Assembly: GCA_042095835.1 (NCBI GenBank)
Contig: JBELML010000046.1
Location: 1 to 39,180 of the forward strand
Direction: 5' to 3'
Length of the DNA: 39,180 nucleotides
From: DATFKA01 sp042095835
GTDB lineage: Bacteria; Bacteroidota; Bacteroidia; Chitinophagales; Saprospiraceae
The translations under genes were made by a program, and so were the position numbers. Below the pieces are notes generated by a model. It saw nothing but the letters and a program-made list of their open reading frames with translations, had not been told where the DNA came from and searched no databases. How positions within the stretch are numbered: position 1 is the stretch's first letter; each line of letters starts with the position of its first letter. Shown here piece after piece: positions 1 through 8,026 of this stretch.

Positions 1-184
1 AGTAACGATCAAAAAATAACTTATCGATTTGTGGCGGAATCTTTTGTCCCAATACGTCGTTAAAAAGCCTCGCTAATGCCCTGCATTAGCTACGTTTTTT
101 GCCTTGTCTTGAAACAAATTTATCCCGGCCTTGCGTCGGGAATCTTCTCGGCCAAAATGCGATACCTATTCCTCGTCCGTTACT
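1..184 (+). mobile_element. MITE-like element, copy 1 (left edge at window start)
   Basis: Non-coding element starting GTAACGATC and ending in GTTAC near 183, so its ends form an imperfect terminal inverted repeat. It aligns over its whole length with the reverse complement of 6900-7059. The core at 60-113 carries a perfect 8-bp hairpin, GCTAATGC / GCATTAGC at 72-90 with loop CCT, followed by a T-run and TTGCCTTGTCTTG. Compared with copy 2 it has about 23 extra bases near 118-140, themselves able to fold (TCCCG...CGGGA). The left flank is outside the window, so no target duplication can be read. Confidence 0.7.
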
Positions 185-399
185 TGCCAAGCTAATGGAT
201 AACAAAAATATATTATTTTTTACGGATTATCGTTGATAATTCTCAATGATCAATTAAATAGCTAATCGTCTAAGAGAATTTTACATTAGTCGGTTAAAAT
301 GGAATGCTAGTGTAAGATTAGACAAATTTCGGGAGATTATGTATTTTACCATGTATCGAGTGATACACCCGACATTACCGTAACGATTAGGAGAACCAA
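185..399. other. AT-rich leader region of the first gene
   Basis: About 215 bp between the MITE-like element and the first gene. It contains a small inverted repeat (TGTATC / GATACA, 354-368) and an AGGAG ribosome-binding site about 7 bases before the ATG at 400. I see no convincing TTG/TAnnTTTG promoter and no other gene. Confidence 0.4.
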
Positions 400-1269
400 A
401 TGAATTATTTCAACATCTTAAAAGAGCACTACACGCAATTCTTATATACCTTGTTTAGCTATCCACAAGGCTATCATTTCTTAGTGAAAAACAAGGTTTG
501 GAAGGGTTTCTGGAAATATAATTGGGCAGCGCGCTTTATCGTCGCAGTAGCCATTATCCTGGGTATCAGTATGATTGAGCCCTTAATGGATGTTTTTAAC
601 AGGACAGACACTTCTGATCCTATTGCAGCGATGAGTTCTATGGGGAGTCAACTAGTGAACTTAGTGGAGACCGAAATCGATTTTCTCACCAATGGGTCGA
701 TGCGGTACCTGATGATCATACTAGTAGAGATCATTATTTTTCACGTATGTAGACGTACTTTAGAGGTTCTGATTGGCAAAACGGCAGATAGCTCTATGAA
801 GGCATTCATAGGTGCCCAAGTCAGAATGATTAAGGTAGCGCTTTTCTGTTACGGGATGGAAATGGCCTTTGGCATGATGATCAAAACAGCGGCTGATATT
901 TTTGAGATTTTTGCCTTTGTAGCACCACCGCTCCTGTTTTTGAGCAAAGTGTTTTTCATGGGTTTTGCGGTGTTTGATAATTATGTAGAGCAATTCCAGT
1001 TTACTATCCAGGAGAGTTTTCGGTATAGTCGAGAGTACATCGGCGTATCTATCGGTGTAGGTTTGGTGATCCATTTATTCTTCATGGTACCACTTGTGGG
1101 TCCGCTTATTGCACCTTTCCTAGCGGCGGTTACGGTTACGATTGTTATGGTAGAACTTTCTACTATTCATGTACAGGGTAAACCTGCTTACGTCATTAAA
1201 GAAAAGAAAAAGTCAGCAAAAAAGAAGAGGCGCAGAAAAGAGGTAGAATTGGAGGAAGATTATGTTTAA
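400..1269 (+). CDS. EI24/CysZ-like multi-pass membrane protein
   Basis: Predicted integral membrane protein of 289 aa. Hydrophobic segments lie near residues 40-60, 100-120, 140-190 and 210-245. The stretch FDNYVEQFQFTIQESFRYSR followed by a long hydrophobic segment with PLVGPLIAPFLAAVTVT resembles the C-terminal half of EI24/CysZ-type proteins. The tail (about residues 265-289) is highly basic, then acidic, and probably cytoplasmic. The ATG at 400 has a good AGGAG site. CysZ proteins take part in sulfate uptake, but no cys gene lies nearby, so the substrate is unknown. The glycosyltransferase follows about 70 bp later on the same strand, so co-transcription is possible. The family call is from memory of motif spacing and is moderate. 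Confidence 0.55.
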   Translation: MNYFNILKEHYTQFLYTLFSYPQGYHFLVKNKVWKGFWKYNWAARFIVAVAIILGISMIEPLMDVFNRTDTSDPIAAMSSMGSQLVNLVETEIDFLTNGSMRYLMIILVEIIIFHVCRRTLEVLIGKTADSSMKAFIGAQVRMIKVALFCYGMEMAFGMMIKTAADIFEIFAFVAPPLLFLSKVFFMGFAVFDNYVEQFQFTIQESFRYSREYIGVSIGVGLVIHLFFMVPLVGPLIAPFLAAVTVTIVMVELSTIHVQGKPAYVIKEKKKSAKKKRRRKEVELEEDYV

Positions 1270-1342
1270 AAAAGGCCTACATTTGGGGTGATATCCTGGA
1301 GGGATGTATTCAGGAGGATTTCAGAAATTAAGTTACACACCC

Positions 1343-2470
1343 ATGAAGATAGCCATCATAGGTCCTGCCTATCCCTACCGTGGAGGTCTCGCAGCCTATA
1401 ATGAACGACTTGCTACTCAGTTTCAAAAAGAAGGACATGAGGTAAAAATTTATACATTTACGGTCCAATATCCCAATTTCCTTTTTCCGGGCAAAACGCA
1501 ATACTCTACCGATCCAGGTCCTACTCATCTAGATATTACTCGCTGCATCAATTCGACAAATCCTCTGAATTGGCTGAAGGTGGGTCGGCGTATTCAAAAA
1601 GAGCAATTTGACTTGGTCATGGTCCGCTACTGGCTACCATTTATGGGCCCTTGTTTTGGTACCATTTTAAGACTTGTTCGGAAGAACAAGTACTCTAAAA
1701 TTATCTGTTTAGTAGATAATATGGTGCCTCATGAAGCTAGAATAGGAGATAAAACCTTCACCAAGTATTTTGTAAAACCAATAGATGGCTACATCGCCAT
1801 GTCAAAGACGGTTTTAAAAGACATCGAAAACTTTGACCCCAAAGCTCCGAAGAAATTGTCTCCTCACCCGCTATTTGATAATTTTGGTGATCCAATGGAT
1901 CGAAAAGAGGCACTTGCCAGCTTAGGCTTGAGTCCTGATGAAAAATATGCGCTATTTTTTGGACTTATTCGCGGCTATAAAGGTTTAGATTTATTATTAA
2001 AAGCGTTTGCAGATCAACGCTTCAGAGATAGTCGGTTAAAGCTGATTATTGCGGGGGAGTTTTATGCCAACCCTAATGAGTATCTTTCTATTATTGAAGA
2101 ACATCAGTTGGCCGATGATATTATTCATATCAATCACTTTATTCCAGACTCTGAAGTGGTACTCTATTTTAGTGCAGCCGACCTAGTGGTACAGCCTTAC
2201 AAATCTGCAACTCAGAGTGGTGTGACACAAATCGCCTATCATTTTAATAAACCAATGATTGTGACTGACGTTGGAGGCCTGAAAGAAATGGTACCTGATA
2301 CGAAGGTAGGTTTCGTGGTGCCTACTGAACCAAGGGCTATTGCAGATGCCATGCTTCGCTTCTTTGAAGAAAACTGGAGCGATAAAATGGTGGAACAAAT
2401 AGAAATAGAAAAAGAAAAATATAGCTGGGAAATCCTCACAAATAATTTTCTAAGTTTCTTAAAACCCTAA
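1343..2470 (+). CDS. GT4-family glycosyltransferase
   Basis: Predicted cytoplasmic or membrane-associated GT-B glycosyltransferase (375 aa) that transfers a sugar from an activated donor to an envelope glycan or lipid acceptor. The N-terminus MKIAIIGPAYPYRGG is the usual first strand and glycine loop of the acceptor domain. The second domain contains LFFGLIRGYKGLDLLLKAF and the donor-binding region QSGVTQIAYHFNKPMIVTDV-GGLKEMVP typical of GT4. An in-frame ATG at 1304 would add 13 residues ahead of this conserved start, so I prefer 1343, although the AGGAGG at 1312 fits the upstream ATG region no better. GmhA lies 43 bp downstream, suggesting a role in heptose-containing surface polysaccharide. 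Donor and acceptor cannot be read from sequence. Confidence 0.85.
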   Translation: MKIAIIGPAYPYRGGLAAYNERLATQFQKEGHEVKIYTFTVQYPNFLFPGKTQYSTDPGPTHLDITRCINSTNPLNWLKVGRRIQKEQFDLVMVRYWLPFMGPCFGTILRLVRKNKYSKIICLVDNMVPHEARIGDKTFTKYFVKPIDGYIAMSKTVLKDIENFDPKAPKKLSPHPLFDNFGDPMDRKEALASLGLSPDEKYALFFGLIRGYKGLDLLLKAFADQRFRDSRLKLIIAGEFYANPNEYLSIIEEHQLADDIIHINHFIPDSEVVLYFSAADLVVQPYKSATQSGVTQIAYHFNKPMIVTDVGGLKEMVPDTKVGFVVPTEPRAIADAMLRFFEENWSDKMVEQIEIEKEKYSWEILTNNFLSFLKP

Positions 2471-2513
2471 CTACACCTAAGCCCTCAATTAATGCTCAAC
2501 TAATCGATGCCAA

Positions 2514-3101
2514 ATGGATTCAAACAATGCGATGCTGAAAAATCTAGCATCTTCTATCCAAACCAAGCAAACCATGCTGGCTGATAAAGCTTTACTAGAT
2601 ACGATTACCCAGATCGCTCACCTACTTGTCATGGCTTTTAAAGATGGGAAAAAGGTGCTCTTTTGTGGTAATGGTGGAAGTGCAGCAGACGCGCAACATT
2701 TAGCCGCAGAGTTGTCTGGGCGCTATTATTATGATCGACCACCACTCTTTGCTGAAGCACTACATGTCAATACTTCTTATTTGACAGCGGTGGCTAATGA
2801 CTACTCCTTTGATGAGGTATATGCTCGCATGATCAGAGCGATAGGGCAGGAGGGTGATGTGCTGATAGGTCTTTCCACTTCAGGTAATTCAGCTAATGTA
2901 CTACGCGCTATAGAAGATGCCCGATCTTTACAGATGCATACTATTGGCTTTACTGGAGCTGGCGGAGGCCGACTGAAAACTTCCTGTGACCATTGGGTAC
3001 CCGTTCCCTCAAATGATACACCACGCATCCAGGAGTGCCATATGTTGATTGGCCATACCTTGTGCGAAATAGTAGAGCAGGCTATGTTTCCCAAGCTGTA
3101 G
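2514..3101 (+). CDS. gmhA: Phosphoheptose isomerase (sedoheptulose-7-phosphate isomerase)
   Basis: Converts sedoheptulose 7-phosphate to D-glycero-D-manno-heptose 7-phosphate, the first step toward nucleotide-activated heptose for lipopolysaccharide or glycoprotein glycans; cytoplasmic. It is 195 aa, the normal family length, with one SIS domain. Phosphate-binding CGNGGSAADAQ (51-61) and STSGNS (121-126) are present. The residues matching the known zinc/catalytic set of E. coli GmhA (H61, E65, Q172, H180) are all in register here as H62, E66, Q173 and H181. It follows a glycosyltransferase on the same strand. No strong terminator is visible in the roughly 150 bp before the next, convergent gene. 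Confidence 0.93.
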   Translation: MDSNNAMLKNLASSIQTKQTMLADKALLDTITQIAHLLVMAFKDGKKVLFCGNGGSAADAQHLAAELSGRYYYDRPPLFAEALHVNTSYLTAVANDYSFDEVYARMIRAIGQEGDVLIGLSTSGNSANVLRAIEDARSLQMHTIGFTGAGGGRLKTSCDHWVPVPSNDTPRIQECHMLIGHTLCEIVEQAMFPKL

Positions 3102-3251
3102 ATAGCTCAACTCCCTGGAATAGCCGCCTTCCTTTTGATTCCTCCCTTTGTCTCAATGTGCAGTTGAACCGACCACAGCGTATTATAGTGATTAAAGTGG
3201 GAGATTTGGATGCTTCTTTTTAAGAAAAGAAGGCTAGAATAGAGGGAAGTG

Positions 3252-3746
3252 TCAATAAATGGATTCCAGTCTTTTCACAATCTCATAAGTAGCAGGGCAG
3301 ATTTCGGTATTCTTCAAGGTGAGATTGAGGATTTGGTGGAAATTCTTGCGGTCCGTATGCGGGTACTCGCGGCAGGCTTTGGGGCGTACCTCGTAAATGT
3401 CACAGTAGTTGTCGCTCCCTAGAAAAGGGCAGGGCGCTATGTTGAGTACATAATCTCCTTCTTGATCTAAATGTAGGTACTGCTCGATCAGTTGACTGGG
3501 CCGTAAGTTTAAATGTTTGGCAATGCGGTCTATGTCGATGTCTCTAAATATAGGGCTGGTGGTTTTGCAGCAATTGGCGCATTGCAAGCAGTCTATTTCT
3601 TCGAATACTTCTTCGTGCAAGGTAGCTACCACCTCATCTAACTTTTTGGGAGGTCGTTTCTTGAGCTTTTGAAAGAACTTTTTCCATTGTTTTTTCGATT
3701 CTTTAGCTCTGGTTGGGAGTGTTGTTAAGTCTATTTTTATAGCCAC
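3252..3746 (-). CDS. YkgJ-family cysteine-cluster protein
   Basis: Small cytoplasmic protein (164 aa) of the zinc/iron-chelating Cys-cluster family, probable metal or Fe-S binder of unknown role. The CxxCxxCC motif lies at residues 53-60 (C53, C56, C59, C60), followed by C106 in APCPFLG, C115 and C125 in RPKACREYP, the standard family order. The N-terminus is lysine-rich. The start is GTG at 3744-3746, since no in-frame ATG precedes it and the family fold begins soon after. It is followed (upstream on this strand) by a short gap and then other leftward genes unrelated in function. Confidence 0.8.
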   Translation of the reverse strand: MAIKIDLTTLPTRAKESKKQWKKFFQKLKKRPPKKLDEVVATLHEEVFEEIDCLQCANCCKTTSPIFRDIDIDRIAKHLNLRPSQLIEQYLHLDQEGDYVLNIAPCPFLGSDNYCDIYEVRPKACREYPHTDRKNFHQILNLTLKNTEICPATYEIVKRLESIY

Positions 3747-3780
3747 GGTATTGCTTTATGAAATCCTTAATACATTTATC

Positions 3781-4512
3781 TCAATAACTCAGGCGCGCTC
3801 CACGAAACAACTGCGAGAGCGTTTGCAGTAGCAGCACTACAATCGCCGAAATACAGGCATATCGGATTAATTCATAATCTCCATTTTCTACAATAACACC
3901 AATTAATGCCCAAATAAAAACAAGTGGAATAATACCCCCTTTTTGCTTAGACATAAAAATACCTATGAGTGCTAAGACAGCAATGATAAGCACAGTGACA
4001 ACAGTCTGTGTGCCAATTTCCAAGCTAAGACCTGCCTCTGTGAGCATTAGTGCTGCAGATACTGCCGTGGCCGCACATATCCAACCTAAATACATTTGAG
4101 TAGGTAAATAATACCAATGCGTATTGGGGTTCGATTCTAATTGTATTTGCTTACGCAAAAAGATAAATAGCGCTAGGAGTGCCAATAAATGCCAGATAAT
4201 ATTAAAAAAGCTCAACCATTCTGTGTCCATATAGCTGATCGGAACAAAAGCAATCGATGCCAAACCAGCAGTAATACCTGCAATGGTAGCTTTTCTCAGA
4301 TAGGTACTCTCCACCCGAACGGCTTGCATCTGAAACCAGCTATAAATGATCATACCCAGAAAAATGGGTCCCCAAATGGAAAAAGCATAACCAGCGGGCT
4401 GAATCAATACCTTAGCATCATCATCGAAAGGAGAAGGGAAGAGAAAATTGACCCCAAAGTTGACAATTGGTACGATCAGGAATATAACGAATTGGATCTT
4501 GCGTAAATTCAT
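3781..4512 (-). CDS. TspO/MBR-related multi-pass membrane protein
   Basis: Integral membrane protein of 243 aa with about seven hydrophobic segments. The early motif QPAGYAFSIWGPIFLGM is the signature of the long, tryptophan-containing proteins related to TspO/MBR that are common in Bacteroidota and are usually annotated as tryptophan-rich sensory protein. True TspO proteins are about 160 aa with five helices; this one is longer. Ligand and role are unknown; porphyrin or steroid binding should not be assumed. The ATG start is at 4510-4512. The AGCS symporter gene lies just upstream on the same strand, about 50 bp away, and may share its transcript. Confidence 0.6.
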   Translation of the reverse strand: MNLRKIQFVIFLIVPIVNFGVNFLFPSPFDDDAKVLIQPAGYAFSIWGPIFLGMIIYSWFQMQAVRVESTYLRKATIAGITAGLASIAFVPISYMDTEWLSFFNIIWHLLALLALFIFLRKQIQLESNPNTHWYYLPTQMYLGWICAATAVSAALMLTEAGLSLEIGTQTVVTVLIIAVLALIGIFMSKQKGGIIPLVFIWALIGVIVENGDYELIRYACISAIVVLLLQTLSQLFRGARLSY

Positions 4513-4561
4513 AGTTGGTTGTGTTGATCTTCTACTCCAAACAAAGATGCTCCATTGATGT

Positions 4562-6007
4562 TTATTTTCCCTCGCTCAGCTTTATCCTTTCCTGATATGC
4601 CCTCAATTCTCGCTTGACTACAGGTGCCAAGATGTACAAGCCTATGATATTCGGAATGGCTACTATAAAGACCAAGGCATCAGATAAATCGAGTACGGCA
4701 TCTAGCTGAATGGTACAACCAAAAATCACAAAAAGACAAAAGATTGCTTTGAAGATATTTTGAGTCCTTTTGCGCTCTCCAAAAAGATAGGTCCAGCCTT
4801 TTAAACCATAATAAGACCAAGATATGATGGTACTGTAGGCAAATAAAATCGCAACAATGGATAATGGAATGACCGACCAACTCAAGGTATTCCCAAATGC
4901 TCTGGAAGTCAGTTCTACACCTTGTACTTCTCCGCCCGCCATGCCTGGCTCATATACAGTAGTCAAGATGACTAAAGCAGTAATACTCGAGATGACAATA
5001 GTATCGATAAAAGGTTCTAATAGTCCCACGTATCCTTCGGTCACTGGTTCTTTGGTTCTTACTGCTGAATGAGCGATTGCTGCCGAACCCAAACCCGCTT
5101 CATTAGAGAAGACGGCCCGCTGGAAACCCAGCATCATTACACCGATCACTCCTCCACTGACGGCCTGTGGTGCAAAAGCATTTTGGAAAACAGCTTGAAT
5201 CGCCCCAGGAAGTGCTGCTGCATTCATACCAATAATCACTAAGCCACAAACCAAATACAGGATGCCCATAAATGGAACCAATCGACTCGTTACCTTAGCA
5301 ATGTTTTTCAAACCACCCAAGATGACCAAAGCTACCAAGCCTGCGATAACAATTCCAAAACCTAATCCTTGCTGCTGAAAAGCACTTTCCTCCGCACCTG
5401 TCACAAATACAAATTGCTCGAAGGCTTGATTGGATTGAAACATATTTCCAATCCCCAGACAACCTACAACCATCGTTATCGCATAAAAGACGCCTAAAGG
5501 TTTGGCTAGCCGCTTGAAACCTCTTGCTTTTAAGCCATACTCCAAGTAGTACATAGGGCCGCCCGAGATACTGCCATCTGGATTTTCTCTACGGTATAAT
5601 ACACCTGCGATACACTCGGTGAATTTGGTAGACATAGACAAAAATCCTGCAATGACTAACCAAAATAATGCTCCTGGCCCTCCAAGGGTCATCACAATCG
5701 CTACTCCACCGATGTTGCCAATACCAACCGTACCTGATAGCGCAGTTGCTAAGGCTTGAAAATGGCTAATCTCGCCCTCTCCTTTTCCATCGGAAAAATC
5801 ACCTCGTACCAAACGCACAGCATGCCAAAACCCTCGGATATTGATGAAGCCAAAGTAGAACGTGAAAAATACCGCTGCGGTAATCAACCAGAGCACAATC
5901 AAGGGAAAGCTTGCCCCAAGAACGGTCACCTCAAAAAAAATAAAACTGTTCAGAGCGTCTGCCGCAGGTCGGAGTAGACTACTAATAAAGTCCTGGATTT
6001 GCTGCAT
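4562..6007 (-). CDS. Alanine/glycine:cation symporter (AGCS family)
   Basis: Inner-membrane secondary transporter (481 aa) that takes up alanine, glycine or a similar small amino acid with sodium or protons. The family hallmark SGTVGIGNIGGVAIVMTLGG is near residues 90-110, followed by GPMYYLEYGL, and FSNEAGLGSAAIAHSA near 300, all characteristic of AGCS (AlsT/DagA-like) proteins. Length and about eleven hydrophobic segments match the family. The ATG is at 6005-6007. The 5' side holds three 14-bp direct repeats at 6060-6101 and a CCCGA/TCGGG inverted repeat near 6029-6053. Exact substrate and ion are inferred from family only. Confidence 0.9.
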   Translation of the reverse strand: MQQIQDFISSLLRPAADALNSFIFFEVTVLGASFPLIVLWLITAAVFFTFYFGFINIRGFWHAVRLVRGDFSDGKGEGEISHFQALATALSGTVGIGNIGGVAIVMTLGGPGALFWLVIAGFLSMSTKFTECIAGVLYRRENPDGSISGGPMYYLEYGLKARGFKRLAKPLGVFYAITMVVGCLGIGNMFQSNQAFEQFVFVTGAEESAFQQQGLGFGIVIAGLVALVILGGLKNIAKVTSRLVPFMGILYLVCGLVIIGMNAAALPGAIQAVFQNAFAPQAVSGGVIGVMMLGFQRAVFSNEAGLGSAAIAHSAVRTKEPVTEGYVGLLEPFIDTIVISSITALVILTTVYEPGMAGGEVQGVELTSRAFGNTLSWSVIPLSIVAILFAYSTIISWSYYGLKGWTYLFGERKRTQNIFKAIFCLFVIFGCTIQLDAVLDLSDALVFIVAIPNIIGLYILAPVVKRELRAYQERIKLSEGK

Positions 6008-6059
6008 ATGTGTTATGTTAATGAGACCCGATGCTTTAGCAACGATGGTCGGGATACTT

Positions 6060-6101
6060 TGCTATGTATTATGTGCTATGTGTTAAGTGCTATGTGTTTT
6101 G
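6060..6101. repeat. Three 14-bp direct repeats upstream of the AGCS gene
   Basis: Three head-to-tail units starting TGCTATGT: TGCTATGTATTATG, TGCTATGTGTTAAG and TGCTATGTGTTTTG. They lie 53-94 bp before the symporter start codon, in its presumed leader or promoter zone. They could be a slippage-prone microsatellite or iterated binding sites. Confidence 0.7.
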
Positions 6102-6163
6102 TCAAGTTATGACAAATGTTGGACTTCCCTATTTTATCAAAGAAAGCTAACTAGCTATTACAC

Positions 6164-6886
6164 CTACGGCCATAGTCCCAATAGTTGAATTTGGATCAAA
6201 CCATCTCGAAAATCCAAATAAAAGAAACCGTAGGTCGTCCTTGTATCTTCCTCTAATGCAAAATGAACGAAACCATCTCCTGAAAAGGGTGACCATATAC
6301 CCCTGAAAGCAGAAGTCTCATAACAAGTCTCTCCGTAGTCGGTTAGATCATAACTCCGATAGCGGATGATTAGGGGACTTTGCTGACTCAGGTCACTTGC
6401 TGGTGTCCAATCACCAATTTTATAGGATTTACCCAGTTGGTCGTAAGTTATAACCGTTTTTTCTACTAAACTATCTAAATCTCTATCTGCTAGTTGCCAA
6501 GCTTCTGCGGTATAATAGCAGATGACCTCACTGCTATCTTTTTTATCAGCCCAGGTCACAATAGTGTCTACAAAAGTGTTGCCTTGTAGCTGAACACCAT
6601 CGTGCAAAAGGTGTACCTTATAATCCGTAAGTGTCCAACCAGACGGAGCGCCATTTTGGATACAATCGAACTGTATATCTTCCAGCCCATCTTGGTTGAG
6701 ATCAAGCGAAAAATCAACTAGTTCTCGAAAACCGTGGAAGTAACCAATGTTTGGATTCATCTCCCAGTAGCCCTTATCGTCATTCCACTCGAAGCCTTGA
6801 GTTTCGCGTAGTTGTAGGTCTTCTTTACAGCCAAAAGAGAGAAGAAGACTAAAAAAAAGAAGGATTAGCAGTGGTTTAGTTCTCAT
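6164..6886 (-). CDS. Predicted lipoprotein of unknown function
   Basis: A 240-aa protein with a lipoprotein signal: MRTKPLLILLFFSLLLSFGC, with LSFGC as lipobox. It contains DLNQDGLEDIQF near residue 63, a calcium-binding-loop-like DxNxDGxxD pattern, and the rest appears beta-rich. I do not recognise a family. An in-frame extension to 6985 exists, but those codons lie in the MITE-like element at 6900-7059 and would abolish the N-terminal signal, so ATG at 6886 is the start. The element sits only 13 bp upstream of this ATG. Without it the gene would lie roughly 55 bp behind the esterase gene, so it may once have been the last gene of that operon. Confidence 0.7.
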   Translation of the reverse strand: MRTKPLLILLFFSLLLSFGCKEDLQLRETQGFEWNDDKGYWEMNPNIGYFHGFRELVDFSLDLNQDGLEDIQFDCIQNGAPSGWTLTDYKVHLLHDGVQLQGNTFVDTIVTWADKKDSSEVICYYTAEAWQLADRDLDSLVEKTVITYDQLGKSYKIGDWTPASDLSQQSPLIIRYRSYDLTDYGETCYETSAFRGIWSPFSGDGFVHFALEEDTRTTYGFFYLDFRDGLIQIQLLGLWP

Positions 6887-6899
6887 AGCTTTCTTGTTT

Positions 6900-7059
6900 A
6901 GTAACGGACAAAGAATAAGGCCCGCATTTTGATCGAGAAGATTTTGTGCCAAGACAAGGCAAAAAACGTAGATGATGCAGGGCATCAGCGAGGCTTTTTA
7001 ACGCCGTATTGGAGCAAAAGATTCCATCAAAATCGGTAAGTTGTTTTTTGTCTGTTACT
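6900..7059 (-). mobile_element. MITE-like element, copy 2
   Basis: A 160-bp non-coding element in inverse orientation to copy 1 at the window start, with the same sequence order throughout. The terminal inverted repeats are GTAACGGACAAAGAA (6901) and, read on the minus strand from 7058, GTAACAGACAAAAAA: 13 of 15 identical. The core hairpin is TGATGC / GCATCA (6973-6987), differing from copy 1 by a compensatory pair change. The flanking triplets are TTA on the left and TTT on the right, an imperfect 3-bp duplication at best. Confidence 0.75.
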
Positions 7060-7099
7060 TTCTTTTTTTAAAAATACGCAAAAAAAGCTAGTTTGGATT

Positions 7100-8020
7100 T
7101 TACTTTTGAGAGATGTTGACTTCTACACGCATTTCTTTTGTTTGGTTCATAAGTAGGTAGAAATAGGTGAGCAATTCTTGCATTCGATCAAAAGGGATAC
7201 CCGCAATTTCGTGTCCTGCACCTTCGAAGGTGTATAAAACATAAGGCGTGTTCAGCTCTTTCAAACGCTTGCTAATGGTACGAGAACCATCAAGCCAAAT
7301 ATAACCTGTATCCTTTGCGTCGCAGTAGTGGTGGGCCGCCGTGGCATAAGGTACTAGCTTGTCCGCAGTGCCGTGGAAGAAAATAGCAGGTACGGCATTT
7401 TGCTCATTGACATACCTCACATCAATAATCGCTCCTGCCAAAGATAAGACCGCCATAGGCTGGATGGCATCGTAGGGGTGATCTCCTTCGTAGAGCCAAT
7501 CGCGCATATAGATAGCATTGAGGGCGCCTTCCGCTCCTGCACTGCTACCACCAATAATTAATTTTTGGGGATCTATGCCGAGTTCTTTAGCGTTTTGGTG
7601 AATATAAGCGATAGCATCCCACAAGTCCCAAGAAGCTTTGCGAAAGGTCTCCATTTTTTCTTTTCTGGAAGCATCACAACTAAAGCCTTTGCCTTTTGCC
7701 GTAAGGCGATAAGAAATAGAAACTGCCACGTAGCCTCGTTTCGCTAAAAGCTCCATGAATTGCACTTCTCCATCTCCATCTCTGGCACCACCTTGGAAAC
7801 CACCTCCGTGCATCCAGATCATGGCTGGTCGATCTGTTTGAGTATCTCCGGCAGCTTGATAAATGTCCAGTTTTAAGGACTCCCCATCTACTACTGCGTA
7901 TTCTTTTGTAGTTTTTTTAGAGGTAGAAAATAAAGAATCTAGGTAGCGAGTTTGGGCATTCAAGCCGATACTACCGAGTATTAAAAGACCAATCAGTGTA
8001 TATTTATTGGATAAAGACAT
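7100..8020 (-). CDS. Secreted alpha/beta-hydrolase, carboxylesterase-like
   Basis: Predicted exported esterase (306 aa) of the HGGG-type alpha/beta-hydrolase group. A signal peptide runs to about residue 22 (ILGSIGLNAQ). HGGGFQGG at 71-78 forms the oxyanion hole; GGSSAG at 157-162 contains the nucleophile Ser160; the acid is likely the Asp of HGTADKLVPY and the base the His of GAGHEIAG. These complete the triad in correct order. The gene lies 6 bp downstream of the metallophosphoesterase gene, so the two are almost certainly co-transcribed. Substrate unknown; the related set includes feruloyl/acetyl esterases and BD-FAE-like enzymes. Confidence 0.85.
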   Translation of the reverse strand: MSLSNKYTLIGLLILGSIGLNAQTRYLDSLFSTSKKTTKEYAVVDGESLKLDIYQAAGDTQTDRPAMIWMHGGGFQGGARDGDGEVQFMELLAKRGYVAVSISYRLTAKGKGFSCDASRKEKMETFRKASWDLWDAIAYIHQNAKELGIDPQKLIIGGSSAGAEGALNAIYMRDWLYEGDHPYDAIQPMAVLSLAGAIIDVRYVNEQNAVPAIFFHGTADKLVPYATAAHHYCDAKDTGYIWLDGSRTISKRLKELNTPYVLYTFEGAGHEIAGIPFDRMQELLTYFYLLMNQTKEMRVEVNISQK

Positions 8021-8026
8021 GTATGC

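Noticed and set aside
3035..3223. 62-codon frame overlapping the end of gmhA
   Set aside because: Out of frame with gmhA, no plausible start signal, and no domain.
6887..6985. N-terminal extension of the lipoprotein gene
   Set aside because: The extra codons lie mostly in the MITE-like element and would displace the lipoprotein signal; the true start is 6886.
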